The notes under the pieces are model-generated. The model searched no databases. It saw only the letters and a program-made list of their open reading frames with translations, and was not told the origin of the DNA. A stretch of DNA of 17,934 nucleotides from Nitrococcus sp. (GTDB taxonomy: Bacteria; Pseudomonadota; Gammaproteobacteria; Nitrococcales; Nitrococcaceae). The first letter of the stretch is position 1. The number at the start of each line of letters is the position of its first letter. The stretch lies in assembly GCA_030452365.1 (NCBI GenBank), contig JAKDMK010000008.1, forward strand, positions 1-17,934, in the 5' to 3' direction. This document shows, in pieces, positions 1-5,945 of the stretch. The position numbers and the translations under genes are program-made.

Positions 1-197
1 GATACGCAACACTATATCAAGAATGCGTTCAGCTCGTATTGTCAAATTGATTGCCGGTGCACGGCCAGCAGGGCGGTTCGGCTTAATAATGGCTACACTG
101 GTGGGCCTATCTACTGCCCACTGATCGCCTGGGCGGCTGAAACCGGGGATCCGCTGAGGTCTCGGCTGCAGCGGAGCAATACCGGGCCGGCCACCGG

Positions 198-335
198 ATG
201 CGCTACGTCAAGGTCAAGGTCCGGGTGTATCGCTATGTTAATGGCCGGCTGGCGAATTTCCACGGAGCCCGCAAGCGCGCTCAATACGAGGCTGAGCCAG
301 GACGTGATCAACCCAAAACCCAGGTTGCGGCGTAG
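198..335 (+). pseudogene. C-terminal remnant of an ISNCY (IS1202-like) transposase
   Basis: A 45-codon open stretch ends in TAG at 333-335. It reads VKVRVYRYVNGRLANFHGAR, then KRAQYEAE. From knowledge of the family, ISNCY/IS1202-type transposases end in a block of the form VRVHxYPDGTLAxFHGPRxLARY, and the resemblance is clear, including the FHG(A/P)R core. The same frame is stopped by TGA at 138-140, and no catalytic core is present upstream in the window, so this is a broken end piece and not a gene. ATG 198 is simply the first in-frame ATG and need not be a start. A different frame is open from base 1, but its translation resembles nothing I know. The family call is by eye and moderate in confidence. 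Confidence 0.45.
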
Positions 336-339
336 GTCC

Positions 340-470
340 TCCCGCAGCGCGCCGCCCTGGTTCCTGCCTCTTTTGACTACGCCCTCCGGGGCCGGAACCA
401 GGGTCGACGAAAGGCGGACAATTTATTTGCTAGGAAACCGGGCACGTCTAACTCAGCCTACACATGCCTC
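340..470 (+). mobile_element. Non-coding end of the ISNCY-like element
   Basis: Downstream of the transposase remnant are two related 17-mers, CGGACAATTTATTTGCT (415-431) and CGGGCACGTCTAACTCA (439-455), spaced 24 nt start to start. Tandem CGGACA-type motifs of this kind are, as I recall, common just past the transposase gene in ISNCY/IS481-like elements and mark the element end. No target-site duplication can be assigned because the other end lies outside the window. The stretch from 470 to 593 holds nothing I can recognise. Confidence 0.3.
355..403. repeat. 10-bp perfect inverted repeat after the transposase remnant
   Basis: CCCTGGTTCC at 355-364 is exactly complementary to GGAACCAGGG at 394-403, with a 29-nt spacer. 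It lies between the remnant stop codon and the CGGACA repeats. There is no T-run, so a standard intrinsic terminator is unlikely. It may be a structural element of the insertion sequence end. Confidence 0.5.
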
Positions 471-593
471 TGCGGTACGTAGGGGGTAACGCATACTACG
501 AACCCGCTCGCGCTCGGCGCTTTGCTCCCTGAATCATTCATTGGGGGGTGACGGTCAATTCGCGGCCCCGCGTGCCAAGCGAATGACGCTCAC

Positions 594-829
594 TCAGCGA
601 TCTTCCGCCGCCGGCGGGCTCGCCAGCACCAGTGGTCGGCCGGTGAGCAGGTCGGGACGGACGTCGAACCGGCCGGCGTAGGCCTGGTTGACATATTGCG
701 TGCGGATGACCTCGGACGGGGCGCCGGTGGTCAGCACCCGCCGTCGCGCACCACGATATGGTCGGCCATGCGCACCGTAGAGAACCGGTACGAAACCAGG
801 ATTGTGATACCGCCCCGCATCAAGAGCAT
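594..829 (-). pseudogene. Frameshifted ABC-transporter ATPase C-terminal scrap, apparently chimeric
   Basis: Read on the minus strand, the first part gives GGITILVSYRFSTVRMADHI, then VVRDGG. This is the H-loop region of an ABCB-type exporter ATPase (usual form LxSHRxSTVRxADxIxVL), with the switch His replaced by Tyr. A stop follows at once. After a shift of one base the neighbouring frame gives VLTTGAPSEV, then a stretch ending DLLTGRPLVLASP and a TGA at 594-596. The second part looks like the C-terminus of an importer ATPase of the siderophore/heme type (FepC/HmuV-like, usual form DPxTGxPLVL). Walker A, signature and Walker B are all missing. It is a dead fragment, and the joint falls in the RDGR motif shared by both ABC subfamilies. 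Confidence 0.5.
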
Positions 830-910
830 GTATGGCCGTCTGGAGTTTTTGGACGGGCGCCGAAGCGGCTGAGTAGTCTCTATCACCTTCTTACGCTCGC
901 CTGTTCAGAC

Positions 911-1237
911 TCAGCTCTGGACTGGAAAAGACTTGTGGGCGCGCACCACGGTGGCGTCGATCATTAGCCATTCCTCGTCGGCGTGGCGCACCAACTCCTC
1001 AAGCACGCGCTGCCAGATACCCGCGCGACTCCAACGCTCAAAGCGTCTGTACACCGTGCCCCAGGGGCCCCACTCCGGGGACAGAGCGCGCCATGGCGTG
1101 CCGGTGCGCAAGCGCCACAGCATCGCTTCGAGCATCTGCCGATTGTTTTTGGCAGGACGGCCCTGGCGGCCGTGCTCGGGCGGTAGCATCGTTGCCAACC
1201 GTTGCCACATCCGTTCTGTGAGTATTCGTCGGGCCAT
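911..1237 (-). pseudogene. IS5-family transposase, N-terminal half only
   Basis: The translation starts MARRILTERMWQRLATMLPP and continues with the IS5-type N-terminal block (GRPAKNNRQMLEAMLWRLRT, then GTPWRALSPEWGPWGTVYRR). It reaches the first DDE-catalytic Asp in LMIDATVVRAHKS. It then runs into FPVQS and a stop after 108 residues. Family members are about 250-280 residues, so the second Asp and the Glu regions are missing and the protein cannot transpose DNA. The chosen ATG (1235-1237) gives the canonical N-terminus and has GGAG 9 nt upstream. The frame stays open upstream to 1399, but that part is repeat-derived. The break coincides with a 38-bp segment that recurs inverted at 1383-1420. 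Confidence 0.8.
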
Positions 1238-1420
1238 ATCACTTCGCTCCTTCCATTTCGCTCTTTCCACTTCGCTCCTTCGTTCATACACTGAGCAAAG
1301 AATTACCCGATGAACCAGTGCGTTAGGCGCACGACCTAATCCTTGCACTGCCATTGTCAGCGTGCCGCGCCGAGGCTCGGGGCCGTGGTGCGCGCCCACA
1401 AGTCTTTTCTAGTCCGCAGC
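914..1420. repeat. 38-bp inverted repeat bracketing the IS5 fragment
   Basis: Positions 914-951 match the reverse complement of 1383-1420 at 35 of 38 bases, counted by eye. Both copies can be read as transposase codons around VVRAHKSF, on the minus strand at the left and on the plus strand at the right. The IS5 N-terminal half lies between them. Homology does not extend past the 38 bp. This suggests that a second, oppositely oriented copy of the same transposase was present and was lost by rearrangement, leaving a short piece. Confidence 0.75.
1240..1281 (-). repeat. Three tandem 14-bp units carrying the transposase ribosome binding site
   Basis: On the plus strand the units are CACTTCGCTCCTTC (1240-1253), CATTTCGCTCTTTC (1254-1267) and CACTTCGCTCCTTC (1268-1281). 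The outer two are identical. On the minus strand each outer unit reads GAAGGAGCGAAGTG, so GGAG is repeated upstream of the transposase ATG. The unit nearest the gene is placed at a normal 9-nt spacing. Confidence 0.85.
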
Positions 1421-1657
1421 GGTAAGGACGATGCGCATGAGGTCAACCTCTGCCCGATTTCACCGCCCAATGCTGTGTATAGTAGACTCAACTTAATGCG
1501 ATTGCAAGTGATTCGTAATGCGTTTCTTATGTGGCCCTCAGCTATGCACGTTGTGGCCATCGTCGCGGAGGTGACTGCCACGTTGTTGTCGTGCTCAGCG
1601 TCTTTTCTAAGTCCGTTGTCCATTAGGGCTTGTTCGCATCGCGGAGAGTGGCGTTCG
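1421..1657. other. Gene-free stretch with a possible IS5-type terminus
   Basis: No credible coding frame is seen. At 1625-1643 the sequence GGGCTTGTTCGCATCGCGG resembles the GGxCTTGTTCGCA termini of some IS5-family elements. This is weak, and no matching partner was found. A 15-nt motif at 1402-1416 (GTCTTTTCTAGTCCG) recurs with a one-base insertion at 1600-1615, which hints at a duplication. AATGCG occurs twice, at 1495-1500 and 1517-1522, around a TGCAAGTGATTCGT segment that is only loosely Fur-box-like. Confidence 0.25.
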
Positions 1658-2743
1658 TTAGTCGCCTCCCGGCGAGGTCTTGGGCAGATCGACGATTCGA
1701 GTGGAACGATCCTGCCAGGGTCCGTCCTGCAGGCGCTTGGCCATGGCCGGCGTCATCTCCAGGCTGCCGTCGGGCAGCACCATCAGCACTTCCTGCATAC
1801 CAAGAGCGGCGGCAACGGCCGGCCATTCTCCCGGCCCGGCCACCACCAGCGCGGTGGCCGCGGGATCGGTCTGGATTCCTTGTTGGGCGACAACTGTGAC
1901 CGAGGCGACGTGATCGACTGGATAGCCGGTGCGGGGGTCGATGATGTGCGGATAGCGCTTCTCAGCGTCCTCTCGATAGCGCTGATCGACGCCGGATGTC
2001 GACACCGCTCGGTCGCCACGGATCAGTAGTATTGCCAGCACGCCGCCGGCGGGGTCGCGTATGCCTACCCGCCAATTGCTTTGCTCGCCGCTGTAGGCGC
2101 GCAGGTCGCCGCCGGCGCTGACCAGTGCCGCCGGTACTCCCGTGTCGCGCATCCGCTCTACGGCGAGATCGACGGCGTAGCCCTTGGCGATGCCGCTGAA
2201 GTCGAGCCACACGGCCGGGTTGCTGCTCGCCACACAGCCGGCGCGGAGTTCCAGGTTCGTCATACTTGGCTGTTGAGCAACCAGTTTCTTGATTGCGGCA
2301 GCGCTTGGCGGCGGTCCCTCGATCGGGAATTGTGAGGTATGGAAACCCCACAACTCGATCAACTTGCCGATGGCGGGATTGAAAAGTCCTCCGGTGGCGC
2401 GCTCATACGCGGTGGAGCGACGGATCAATGTGCGTATGCTCTCCGGCGCTGGCGTGCATTCGCCTTTCGCCAGACCGGTATTGAGCCGTGTCAGCGGCCC
2501 CGGTTGCCAAGGATGCCAGTCGCGGTGCATGCGCCGGAAGTCTTCCTGGAGTGCCGCGAAGGCGTTCTCGGCTCTTGCTTCAGAGACGCCGCGCAGCGTT
2601 ACGTCGACCAGGGTACCGAAGACAAAGAAGGTCGCGGAATGCGAGCCGGAGGCTGTTGCGGAATGCGATCGCTGCAGTGACTGGCAGCCCGTCACTGCCA
2701 GCAGCACGGCCAGCAGCACAGTCGGCAATGACAATCCCCGCAT
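1658..2743 (-). CDS. apbE: ApbE-family FAD:protein FMN transferase, lipoprotein
   Basis: ApbE enzymes use FAD and Mg2+ to attach FMN through a phosphoester bond to Thr or Ser of target proteins outside the cytoplasm. The start used gives a 361-residue protein with a compact lipoprotein signal, MRGLSLPTVLLAVLLAVTGC, with lipidated Cys20, so it should be membrane-anchored in the periplasm. Family motifs are present: VFGTLVDVTL near residue 41, DFSGIAKGYAVD at 181-192 (usually DLGGIAKGYAVD), SAGGD at 209-213, HIIDPRTG at 266-273, and TDPAATAL at 292-299 with the metal-binding Asp. Length is normal. Earlier in-frame starts at 2746, 2785 and 2872 exist, and none has a good ribosome binding site, so the start is uncertain by up to 43 residues. 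The gene is divergent from the porin/FMN-binding operon, whose FMN-binding product is its probable substrate. Confidence 0.9.
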   Translation of the reverse strand: MRGLSLPTVLLAVLLAVTGCQSLQRSHSATASGSHSATFFVFGTLVDVTLRGVSEARAENAFAALQEDFRRMHRDWHPWQPGPLTRLNTGLAKGECTPAPESIRTLIRRSTAYERATGGLFNPAIGKLIELWGFHTSQFPIEGPPPSAAAIKKLVAQQPSMTNLELRAGCVASSNPAVWLDFSGIAKGYAVDLAVERMRDTGVPAALVSAGGDLRAYSGEQSNWRVGIRDPAGGVLAILLIRGDRAVSTSGVDQRYREDAEKRYPHIIDPRTGYPVDHVASVTVVAQQGIQTDPAATALVVAGPGEWPAVAAALGMQEVLMVLPDGSLEMTPAMAKRLQDGPWQDRSTRIVDLPKTSPGGD

Positions 2744-3055
2744 CATCCCAAGCGTTAAAGTCCACCGCCAGTTGGTAATCGTCATCGGGGAGATTCTCGA
2801 CACAACCTTGCATGTGCAGCCCGTTCCAGCCCGGGCAGTCGGCCTCAAGACTGGCTCGATGTACCTATCCACCTAGCTCCCTACCACACGGAAGTTCTGA
2901 AGACCAGAGAATCCATTCGCGATCAAGTGCGGGAATCAGTCGCATTTCTATTGACATTCTCACGAATTCTCTTATTCTCTCCTACTTCTCTTCTACCGCC
3001 AACTAAAAGCCGTTGAGAATTGTTTTTGTTACAATGCTACATTGAGGAGTGAGCA
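2744..3055. other. Divergent intergenic region between apbE and the porin operon
   Basis: About 310 bp with lower GC than the flanking genes, especially 2930-3030. It carries a good sigma-70-type promoter for the plus strand (listed separately). Three direct copies of ATTCTC occur at 2956-2961, 2966-2971 and 2974-2979, with the complement GAGAAT at 3015-3020. Their placement around the promoter fits an operator, but no regulator is known. On the minus strand, part of 2744-2864 has a second protein-like frame that I could not assign. Confidence 0.5.
2951..2978 (+). promoter_or_regulatory. Sigma-70-like promoter for the porin operon
   Basis: TTGACA at 2951-2956 is a consensus -35. TATTCT at 2973-2978 is a -10 with 4 of 6 consensus bases, and the spacer is 16 bp. 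This leaves a leader of about 70 nt before the porin ATG at 3056. The three ATTCTC repeats overlap the spacer and the -10 element. Confidence 0.5.
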
Positions 3056-4504
3056 ATGCAGAGGAAAGTATCCACCTTGGCTGTGGGGGCCCTTGCGGTG
3101 AGCCTGGTGATCCCGGTCTACGCCCAAGACGTATCCCAAAATCCAGCCACGGCCCGACCAACCGCGGCGCGAGAAGAACCGCGAGAGCATGAGAAGAATG
3201 AGGAGCGTGTCGAGCAGCTCGAGAGAAAGCTCGAGATCATCGCTGAAGATCTCGAGACCATGCGCCGTGAGGCCATAATTTCGGAGCCTGAATACAAGAT
3301 TAGCCACCAACTTGGCCCAGCAGCGTCTAGGGTCTATTCCACAACGAAGCCAGGAGTCTCGATCGCCGGGTACGGGCAGGGCTTTTATCAATGGTCGGAT
3401 GCGCAGACCAACAAGGCCAATCTCCTGCGCCAGACCTTCTACTTCGGCTACCGCTTCAATGACTGGATTGTCTTCAACAGCGAGATCGAGTTCGAGACCA
3501 AGGCGGAGGTTGAAGGAGAGACGAGCGGCCAAAGCGTGGACCCAATCCCGACGCCAGACGAAGAGGGGGAGGAGGGAGAGATCGAGCGAGAGTTCGAAGC
3601 GGGCGCGGAGTTCGCCTACCTCGACTTCCTGCTCGACCAGCGCGTCAATGTCCGGGCGGGCCTGCTCCTGCTACCGCTCGGCTTTATCAACCAGATTCAC
3701 GAGCCGCCCACCTTCTACGGCAACCTGCGCCCCGTGGTGGAGACCGCGATAATCCCCACGACTACGCGGGAGAACGGAGTCGGAATCTATGGTGACCTTT
3801 TTTCCGGAACCCCGGCCAGCATGACGTATGCGCTCTACGGCATAAACAGCTACGACGCTTCGGGCCTCGAGGCCGACGGACTGAGTCACGTCCGGCAAAA
3901 CGGGGCGGCCATCGCAGAGGATCTGGCCGTGACGGGGTCATTGCAGTGGCAGCCCACCTTGGGGCTCATCCTGGGCGGCGACTTCTTTGCGGGCGACACG
4001 GCCCAGAACGGTGATTTCGATGGTAAAAACGTCTTCATGACGCTCTATGACCTACGCGCCCAGTACAAATACAGGGGGCTTCGCGTGCGCGCTCTTTTCG
4101 CCCAGAGCAATATCAACAACTCCACGCAAGTCAACCAGACGCTACAGTCGGACCTAGAGGACCCCACCGTGGACACGTTAAACGCGATTGGCAGCAAGAT
4201 GACCGGCTGGTATGTGGAAGCGGCCTACAATGTCTTGCCCTGGATCGTTAACCGCCCGTCGCAGTCGCTATCCCCTTGGTTCCGTTACAGCAATCTGGAT
4301 ACCCAACAGAACGTACCGAATAGCATTCGCAACAGTTCGAGTTTTGTCACCAGCCCGACATTTGACCGCCAAGTCATCGCGACCGGTATCGACTACAAGC
4401 CTATCCCGCGCGTGGCGATCAAATTGGACTACCGCAACTTCAACTTTAAGGGGACGTCAGACGACGAGAACCAAGTCCTCGTCGGCCTCGGGTACTACTT
4501 CTAG
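3056..4504 (+). CDS. Outer-membrane porin with N-terminal coiled coil
   Basis: The 482-residue product starts with a Sec signal peptide, with probable cleavage after PVYA at residue 23. A charged, heptad-like coiled coil follows (about 43-72, EKNEERVEQLERKLEIIAED). The rest is rich in alternating amphipathic strands with aromatic girdles and ends in LVGLGYYF, whose terminal Phe is the usual BAM recognition signal. This is the architecture of OprO/OprP-like or related trimeric porins with periplasmic coiled coils. The exact family and substrate cannot be read. An acidic stretch (about 158-185, with DEEGEEGEIEREFE) probably forms a loop. The ribosome binding site is AGGAG, 8 nt before ATG 3056. 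It is the first gene of an operon with the FMN-binding protein starting 17 nt later. Confidence 0.85.
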   Translation: MQRKVSTLAVGALAVSLVIPVYAQDVSQNPATARPTAAREEPREHEKNEERVEQLERKLEIIAEDLETMRREAIISEPEYKISHQLGPAASRVYSTTKPGVSIAGYGQGFYQWSDAQTNKANLLRQTFYFGYRFNDWIVFNSEIEFETKAEVEGETSGQSVDPIPTPDEEGEEGEIEREFEAGAEFAYLDFLLDQRVNVRAGLLLLPLGFINQIHEPPTFYGNLRPVVETAIIPTTTRENGVGIYGDLFSGTPASMTYALYGINSYDASGLEADGLSHVRQNGAAIAEDLAVTGSLQWQPTLGLILGGDFFAGDTAQNGDFDGKNVFMTLYDLRAQYKYRGLRVRALFAQSNINNSTQVNQTLQSDLEDPTVDTLNAIGSKMTGWYVEAAYNVLPWIVNRPSQSLSPWFRYSNLDTQQNVPNSIRNSSSFVTSPTFDRQVIATGIDYKPIPRVAIKLDYRNFNFKGTSDDENQVLVGLGYYF

Positions 4505-4521
4505 TTCTAGCGATTATTTGG

Positions 4522-5097
4522 ATGTGTAGCGAGACGCGCATTTGGCTACTCAAGGCCCTGATCCTTCTGCTCATGTCCTCGTCGGGGATGGCTAGAGCGG
4601 TCGTTCTGATGGATAAGCAGACCGCCCTTAAGCATGCTTTCCCGCAGGCTGACCGGATTGAGCGCGAGACCCTGTTCTTCGACTCGGCAGCCAGGGCCGA
4701 GGTAAGCCACCTCGCCCAAGCGCCCTTTGACAGCGGGCTGTTTACCGTCTATATCGGCTACCGAGCGGGCGAGATTCAAGGCTACACCTTCATCGATACC
4801 CGGATCGTACGGACCCACCCGGCGACATTCATGGTAGTTCTCTCGCCCAAGGGTCGCGTCCGTATGGTCCGGGTTCTCGCCTGGACGGAACCGCCGGAGT
4901 ACCAGCCCATGAGGCGTTGGCTCGAGCAGTTCGAGGGCCACGAGGGGTCGCAGGAGGTACAGCTCGATCAGGATATTCAGGGGATCAGCGGCGCAAGTTT
5001 GAGCTCACGCACCCTTACCGATGGGGTACGTCGGGCCTTGGCCGTTTATCAGTTCTGTTTGGAGAATACGGACAAAGGTCAAGCCGCAGGCTGCTGA
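4522..5097 (+). CDS. Exported FMN-binding-domain protein (NqrC/RnfG-like)
   Basis: This 191-residue protein has an N-terminal hydrophobic segment (about 8-28, LLKALILLLMSSSGMARA) that is a signal peptide or anchor. One FMN-binding domain follows. The flavinylation-type motif is SGAS at 156-159, preceded by Asp151 and followed by LSSRTLTDGVRRAL. In NqrC, RnfG and NqrB the equivalent motif is (S/T)GAT and ApbE esterifies FMN to the Thr. Here the acceptor position would be Ser159, which is chemically possible but unusual. The domain context (GYTFIDTRIVRTHPATFMVVL, read as two halves) also fits the family. The start has little ribosome binding site of its own and lies 17 nt after the porin stop, which suggests coupled translation. 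It is the likely substrate of the divergent ApbE. Three Cys (2, 179, 191) are scattered and make no heme motif. Confidence 0.85.
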   Translation: MCSETRIWLLKALILLLMSSSGMARAVVLMDKQTALKHAFPQADRIERETLFFDSAARAEVSHLAQAPFDSGLFTVYIGYRAGEIQGYTFIDTRIVRTHPATFMVVLSPKGRVRMVRVLAWTEPPEYQPMRRWLEQFEGHEGSQEVQLDQDIQGISGASLSSRTLTDGVRRALAVYQFCLENTDKGQAAGC

Positions 5098-5186
5098 AAC
5101 CCATGAGTGAGCGCTGAAAGTTCCGCGGCAATCGGAAAACGATCCCTTGAAGGATTCTTAAGGGTCGTAACGGACCATCCTGCGAG

Positions 5187-5214
5187 CCCTTGGCCGGGGT
5201 TTCCGACCCAAGGG
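5187..5214 (+). promoter_or_regulatory. Hairpin covering a strong Shine-Dalgarno site
   Basis: CCCTTGG (5187-5193) pairs perfectly with CCAAGGG (5208-5214) around a 14-nt loop. The 3' arm contains most of the AAGGGGAGG Shine-Dalgarno that precedes ATG 5222. Folding would therefore mask that ribosome binding site. A second, weaker hairpin lies just upstream (GATCCCTT near 5141 with AAGGGTC near 5160). Neither has a U-tract, so translation control or RNA processing is more likely than termination. Confidence 0.4.
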
Positions 5215-5221
5215 GAGGCCG

Positions 5222-5362
5222 ATGCGCGATAAACCGGCCCCAGATCAGGTGGTCGCCATGAGCTTGGGGCGGAGAATGTCTGCCACGTTGATGCCATTGG
5301 GGGGGATTTTTCATCGGCCTACTGGAGGACTGACCAACCATGCGCTTCAACATCACCGGTGA
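5222..5362 (+). CDS. Possible small ORF, 46 codons, function unknown
   Basis: ATG 5222 has a near-perfect Shine-Dalgarno (AAGGGGAGG at 5210-5218, 3 nt spacing). The frame runs to TGA 5360-5362 and overlaps the next gene by 23 nt. The product begins MRDKPAPDQVVAMSLGRRMS and continues ATLMPLGGIFHRPTGG. A run of seven G at 5299-5305 falls inside it. If one G were lost, by slippage or a sequence error, the frame would end PLGGFFIGLLED with TGA at 5331-5333, 6 nt before the next ATG. That would be a 36-residue peptide with a more hydrophobic, membrane-like tail and would fit an operon member better. I do not recognise a family. The support is the ribosome binding site and the position in the operon. 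Confidence 0.4.
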   Translation: MRDKPAPDQVVAMSLGRRMSATLMPLGGIFHRPTGGLTNHALQHHR

Positions 5363-5861
5363 GCAACGCCGCAATCCACTTCTCAAGACGGCGATTTTGC
5401 TGTTTCTGGCGTATATCGCCTTACTTTGGCTCAGCAATGGCCTACTTTACTTCGACAAGATGAGCCTCACCTACCACTCGGTCAAGACCTACTACCTGGG
5501 AGATCCGGAAACTTTCCAACAGCCCCGCAGTTATGTCGGGATGCTCGAGGTCGCCCACTTTCATCTATTCGCCATGGGGGTCTTGGTGCTGACCCTGGTC
5601 CACCTGATGTTCTTCGCCCCGCTCTCTACTCGCGCCAAGCAGTTCTGGATGTGGGCTCCGTTTGTTTTCGCGGTCGGGGACGAGGGAGCCGGATGGTTGG
5701 TGCGTTTTGTATCGCCGCTGTTCGCCTACCTTAAGATCGCAACCTTCATCGGCTTGGAGGTCAGTCTTGCTGGAGTGATAGGCATTACGCTCTGGTCATT
5801 GGCGAGCGACCGCCGCAATAGCTACGCCCAGTCTGGCGCAAAGGCCGAAACCTCCTCATGA
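5340..5861 (+). CDS. Small four-helix integral membrane protein with conserved-looking His residues
   Basis: This 173-residue protein has four predicted membrane helices, at about 16-38, 70-93, 103-126 and 130-154. Helix 2 carries His73, His75 and His88 (EVAHFHLFAMGVLVLTLVH). His75 and His88 are 13 residues apart, the spacing used by bis-heme b helices in cytochrome b proteins. His46 lies in the loop after helix 1. By inference it could be a heme b or quinone-linked electron carrier that serves the upstream FMN-binding protein. There is no CxxCH motif. The start has GGAGGA at 5324-5329, 10 nt upstream. It is the last gene of the operon, and the next gene converges on it. I do not recognise a named family, and the redox role rests on context. 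Confidence 0.75.
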   Translation: MRFNITGEQRRNPLLKTAILLFLAYIALLWLSNGLLYFDKMSLTYHSVKTYYLGDPETFQQPRSYVGMLEVAHFHLFAMGVLVLTLVHLMFFAPLSTRAKQFWMWAPFVFAVGDEGAGWLVRFVSPLFAYLKIATFIGLEVSLAGVIGITLWSLASDRRNSYAQSGAKAETSS

Positions 5862-5945
5862 AGTGAGGGCTGCATTATTCGCAGGGAGCCGAACGCAGCC
5901 ATCGCACGCGCTCCGGCAGAGGAGGCATGCTGCGCCCGGGATGCT

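Noticed and set aside
933..1313. 126-codon plus-strand ORF opposite the IS5 fragment
   Set aside because: It is antisense to a clearly recognisable transposase frame and has no known similarity. It is a shadow of high-GC coding sequence.
1343..2029. 228-codon plus-strand ORF running into apbE
   Set aside because: Most of it is antisense to the ApbE C-terminus. Its start contains only the inverted transposase scrap.
2580..2864. Minus-strand alternative frame upstream of apbE (GLHMQGCVENLPDDDYQLAV)
   Set aside because: It looks protein-like, but it has a stop just upstream at 2865-2867, no recognised family, and it overlaps the ApbE signal peptide. It could be the end of a lost gene, but the evidence is too thin.
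5862..5945. Possible bidirectional terminator between the converging genes (GGCTGC ... GCAGCC)
   Set aside because: A 6-bp stem with a long loop and no T-run on either strand. Too weak to list.
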